Below, one piece after another: positions 4,594-6,988 of a stretch of 6,988 bases of DNA. This stretch comes from Chlamydiota bacterium. GTDB lineage: Bacteria > Chlamydiota > Chlamydiia > Chlamydiales > JAJFMK01. The position numbers and the translations under genes were made by a program. The stretch's first letter is position 1. Each line of letters begins with the position of its first letter. The notes beneath the pieces are model-generated. The model was not told the origin of the DNA. It saw only the letters and a program-made list of their open reading frames with translations, and made no database searches. The stretch lies in assembly GCA_021772215.1 (NCBI GenBank), contig JAJFMK010000086.1:1-6988 (forward strand), read 5' to 3'.

Positions 4594-5883
4594 ATGCCTA
4601 ATATTTCACTGTTTAACTTAACGACTATCGAGAACACCATCTGCACCGGTGTCACAGCAATGACGCTCTCCTCTCCAACCTCTTTTTATCATGTACTTCA
4701 AAGCTCAATAAGAGCCGAATCGTTGGCTTTAGCTGTGACTTTGGTGTCTATTCCGATTTTCAGTGAATCACTGCTTCCAGCTATTCACAACTTTACCCAT
4801 CTCTCTCTCTCCATAGCTCTGATATCTAAAGGAGGAGCTCTCTTAACAGGGGGAAGCTCTGCTGTTCTTCCCATCATGATATTCTGGATCTTCTTTCGAA
4901 GCTTTCAAACTCTTCCTACCCAACCTCCAGAACCAAGAATGGTGACAAGGAGAGAGAGCTTCTCTTCAAGCTCACATAGACCTCTTTTTTCCCGTTCTCA
5001 GCGCCACACTTCGAATAGAATGCGGCTAGATGATATGCTAGATGATCTTTTACAAACTATCGGCGCTCCATTGTCGGGAGCGCCTTCTCGACTAAGGCGA
5101 TGGAGACAAAACTCAACCCAGACATTCGATTTAGATTTTCTTTCCCACATCCCTTCGAACGAAAAAGTCATTGTGGACAGCTGGCTCAAGAGATTGGAGG
5201 AGACACGTGACTATATATTTTCCCGCCAAGCTCTATCTAAAACTGTCCTTAGCATCCTCGAGTCTTTAAATCCCAGTAAAGGATATGATGCATTTAGACA
5301 TTTTTTCTATACCTTCGTCCCTGAAAATCTTGAGGCTTGTGAAGATCGAGCAAATGTAACTCTCACCTTTGTCTATATCCACTGGCGCATCGCAACGTTA
5401 GCAAAAGAGAAGGCGACCATTCAAAAGAAAATGGAGGCCTTAGTCAAATGTGCCAAAGGGATTGCCATCATGGATGCTGTGGAGTTAAAACTGAGAACTA
5501 AGCCCGATTTTTCAGAAAGCAGCGAGATCTTTCTTCTCTTTGCAAACCGATACAAAGGTCAGATCGACACCCCAATTCAACGAATGACCAACGATCAGTA
5601 TGCTGAAAAGGAGCTTAGAGAGAATTTTTACATTTCTGACGAATACATTGTAAACACTGTAAACAAAAAGATCTTTGATACACTCTCTACCCTACGTGAA
5701 CTTGATGAGGTAATGATGGAAGATCCTCTATACAAGAAGCTGCACGATGACCTGCCGGAAATTCCAACGGAAAGCCAAGCAACTGATTTTCAATTCGCCA
5801 AAGCAGAGCTAATTCGAAAGCGGCTCAAAGATTGGCGTATTGAACTTAATCTCGTTAAACCGCGCTCTTGGTTTTCTCTTTAG
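4594..5883 (+). CDS. Putative membrane-anchored NEL-type E3 ubiquitin ligase effector, paralog 2
   Basis: This 429-residue protein is the paralog of the gene just upstream. Its N-terminus is unrelated to that paralog: hydrophobic stretches at about residues 43-63, 67-86 and 89-105 suggest two or three membrane passes, a pattern like chlamydial inclusion membrane proteins. A Pro/Ser/Arg-rich linker follows (106-145). The NEL-like domain runs from about residue 170 to 385: WLKRLEETRDY (197-207), ENLEACEDR (244-252) with C249 (codon at 5338) and D251 as the expected catalytic CxD pair, the following WRIATL helix, and ESSEIFLLF (308-316). The CEDR block matches IpaH-family ligases exactly. The expected role is transfer of ubiquitin to a host protein from a membrane-bound position after secretion. 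Leucine-rich repeats are absent. The last 29 bases overlap the 3' end of clpB on the other strand. An N-terminal sequence that could direct type III secretion cannot be shown from sequence alone. Confidence 0.78.
   Translation: MPNISLFNLTTIENTICTGVTAMTLSSPTSFYHVLQSSIRAESLALAVTLVSIPIFSESLLPAIHNFTHLSLSIALISKGGALLTGGSSAVLPIMIFWIFFRSFQTLPTQPPEPRMVTRRESFSSSSHRPLFSRSQRHTSNRMRLDDMLDDLLQTIGAPLSGAPSRLRRWRQNSTQTFDLDFLSHIPSNEKVIVDSWLKRLEETRDYIFSRQALSKTVLSILESLNPSKGYDAFRHFFYTFVPENLEACEDRANVTLTFVYIHWRIATLAKEKATIQKKMEALVKCAKGIAIMDAVELKLRTKPDFSESSEIFLLFANRYKGQIDTPIQRMTNDQYAEKELRENFYISDEYIVNTVNKKIFDTLSTLRELDEVMMEDPLYKKLHDDLPEIPTESQATDFQFAKAELIRKRLKDWRIELNLVKPRSWFSL
5739..5854 (+). repeat. Direct repeat copy B: near-identical 3' end of the NEL paralogs
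   Basis: Partner of 4365-4480. The exact 41-base core is at 5813-5853. Immediately beyond the repeat the similarity continues, with one indel, across the stop codon and last codons of clpB on the opposite strand. Confidence 0.85.
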
Positions 5884-6988
5884 CCCAGCTGATCTCACCA
5901 TCTTTAGTTTGTAGCTCGATCGCACTCTGTGGCGGGATATTGCCCTCGAGGATAGCTGTGGAGAGTGGATTGATTACTTTCTGCTGGATGAGGCGTTTTA
6001 GAGGCCGCGCGCCAAAGAGAGGGTCGTAGCCCTCTTCGGCGAGGAGGGCTAGGATGGCGTCGTCGAAGGTGAGGACGACCTGGCGATCTTGCAGACGCTT
6101 TTGGAGCTGTTTAAGCTGTATCTCGACAATCGCTAACATATCCTCCTTTTGAAGTGGCAGGAAGGGAAGAACGTCGTCGAGGCGGTTTAGGAATTCCGGT
6201 CTAAAGTGCGCTTTGAGTATAGGATCAAGAAGTGCCATCACAGCCTCATGAGAGAACTCTTTACGCTGCTTTTCGAGATAGACAATCAGCTCCTGAGAGC
6301 CGAGGTTGGAGGTCATGATAAAGAGCGCATTTTTACAATTGACGCGCCGCCCTTTACTGTCGGTGATATGGCCATCATCAAAGACCTGTAGCAAAATATT
6401 GAAGACATCTGGATGAGCCTTCTCAATCTCATCGAGAAGGACCACGCTGTAGGGCCGGCGACGCAGGGCCTCGGTAAGCTGCCCCCCCTCTTCATAGCCG
6501 ACGTAGCCTGGAGGCGATCCGATCAACTTAGAGACGCTATGCTTCTCCATATATTCCGACATATCGAGGCGGATCATCGCCTCCTCTTGATTAAAGAGGG
6601 TAACGGCTAACGCCTTCGCCAGCTCTGTCTTTCCAACGCCGGTCGGTCCAACAAAGAGGAAGGCGCCGATGGGACGAGATGGGTCTGATAAACCAGATCG
6701 AGAGCGACGGATTGCATCAGAGACGGCCGTCACAGCAAAATCTTGGCCAACAACGCGCTTCTTTAAGTCATCTTCTAAGTGAAGTAGCTTTTCCGCTTCC
6801 GCCTCTACCATCCTCTGCACAGGAATCCCTGTCCATTTCGAAACAATCTCTGCGATTAAGAACTCATCCACCTCCTCTTTGAGAAGGCGCTCAGAGCGAC
6901 TCTCTAGATCAGCTTGTGCTTTATTGATCTCCTCTTGAACAGCAGGAATCAAGCTATAGCGGATCTCTGCGACGCGGTTGAAGTTGGA
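5855..6988 (-). CDS. clpB: ATP-dependent disaggregase ClpB, C-terminal part (5' end outside window)
   Basis: ClpB is a hexameric Hsp100 AAA+ chaperone that threads aggregated proteins through its pore together with DnaK. The frame runs unbroken from the window edge to TAA at 5855-5857, giving 377 visible residues of a protein usually near 860. Visible residues start with NRVAEIRYSLIP, the end of the coiled-coil middle domain. Then comes the second AAA+ domain: VSKWTGIPV (49-57), VVGQDFAV (79-86), Walker A GPTGVGKT (114-121), pore loop GSPPGYVGY (157-165), Walker B VVLLDE (182-187), sensor 1 TSNLGS (227-232), arginine-finger segment FRPEFLNRLDD (263-273) and sensor 2 GARPLKR (327-333). All key residues are intact. 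ClpA/ClpC are less likely: there is no ClpP-loop-like motif and the linker wording is typical of ClpB. The C-terminal tail (SWAKEKTKSAV) overlaps the end of the ligase gene on the other strand. Confidence 0.96.
   Translation of the reverse strand, partial: SNFNRVAEIRYSLIPAVQEEINKAQADLESRSERLLKEEVDEFLIAEIVSKWTGIPVQRMVEAEAEKLLHLEDDLKKRVVGQDFAVTAVSDAIRRSRSGLSDPSRPIGAFLFVGPTGVGKTELAKALAVTLFNQEEAMIRLDMSEYMEKHSVSKLIGSPPGYVGYEEGGQLTEALRRRPYSVVLLDEIEKAHPDVFNILLQVFDDGHITDSKGRRVNCKNALFIMTSNLGSQELIVYLEKQRKEFSHEAVMALLDPILKAHFRPEFLNRLDDVLPFLPLQKEDMLAIVEIQLKQLQKRLQDRQVVLTFDDAILALLAEEGYDPLFGARPLKRLIQQKVINPLSTAILEGNIPPQSAIELQTKDGEISWAKEKTKSAV

Noticed and set aside
4594..4910. Signal peptide at the N-terminus of NEL paralog 2
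   Set aside because: The first hydrophobic stretch starts near residue 43 and is followed by others, without a basic n-region at the start or a clear cleavage site; membrane segments fit better.
6206..6882. Plus-strand short open frames opposite clpB
   Set aside because: Shadows of the highly conserved clpB coding strand.

Overview
The window looks like a piece of the chromosome of an intracellular bacterium with secreted effectors. An environmental Chlamydia-like organism (Parachlamydiales type) is my best guess, with a Legionella- or Coxiella-like bacterium as the alternative. The guess rests on a pair of genes for E3-ligase-like proteins with hydrophobic N-termini, set between housekeeping genes (a soluble transhydrogenase and the chaperone ClpB), and on a neighbour with a nuclear-localisation-like tail. 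The host assignment is inference; no rRNA or other phylogenetic marker is present.

Layout, left to right: (1) 3-677 (+), the 3' part of a gene cut by the window edge, with a phosphoribosyltransferase-like DD...SG loop and a basic/acidic tail. (2) 664-1443 (-), a NADAR (YbiA-like) domain protein that overlaps gene 1 tail to tail by 14 bases. (3) 1482-1913 (-), an unrecognised 143-residue charged helical protein just upstream of the NADAR gene, probably in the same transcript, which starts at a TATAAT box in the divergent gap. (4) 1984-3381 (+), SthA-type soluble pyridine nucleotide transhydrogenase. (5) 3439-4524 (+) and (6) 4594-5883 (+), two tandem paralogs, each with its own TTGACA-N18-TATATT promoter. 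(7) 5855-6988 (-), the 3' part of clpB, overlapping paralog 2 tail to tail by 29 bases.

The centre of interest is the tandem pair. Their C-terminal two-thirds carry the layout of the NEL (IpaH/SspH-type) E3 ubiquitin ligase domain, including the catalytic Cys-x-Asp motif followed by Arg (CSDR in one, CEDR in the other). Neither has the leucine-rich repeats usual for that family; each instead has a hydrophobic N-terminal region (one transmembrane segment in the first, two or three in the second). They therefore look like membrane-anchored, inclusion-protein-like ubiquitin ligases. The N-termini are unrelated while the C-termini are close. The 3' ends are nearly identical, and the first copy ends with a vestige of the clpB 3' coding sequence, which suggests that it arose by duplication of the clpB-adjacent copy.

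The genome is tightly packed: no stretch of more than about 75 bases lies outside a gene, and I saw no tRNA, rRNA, CRISPR array or insertion sequence.
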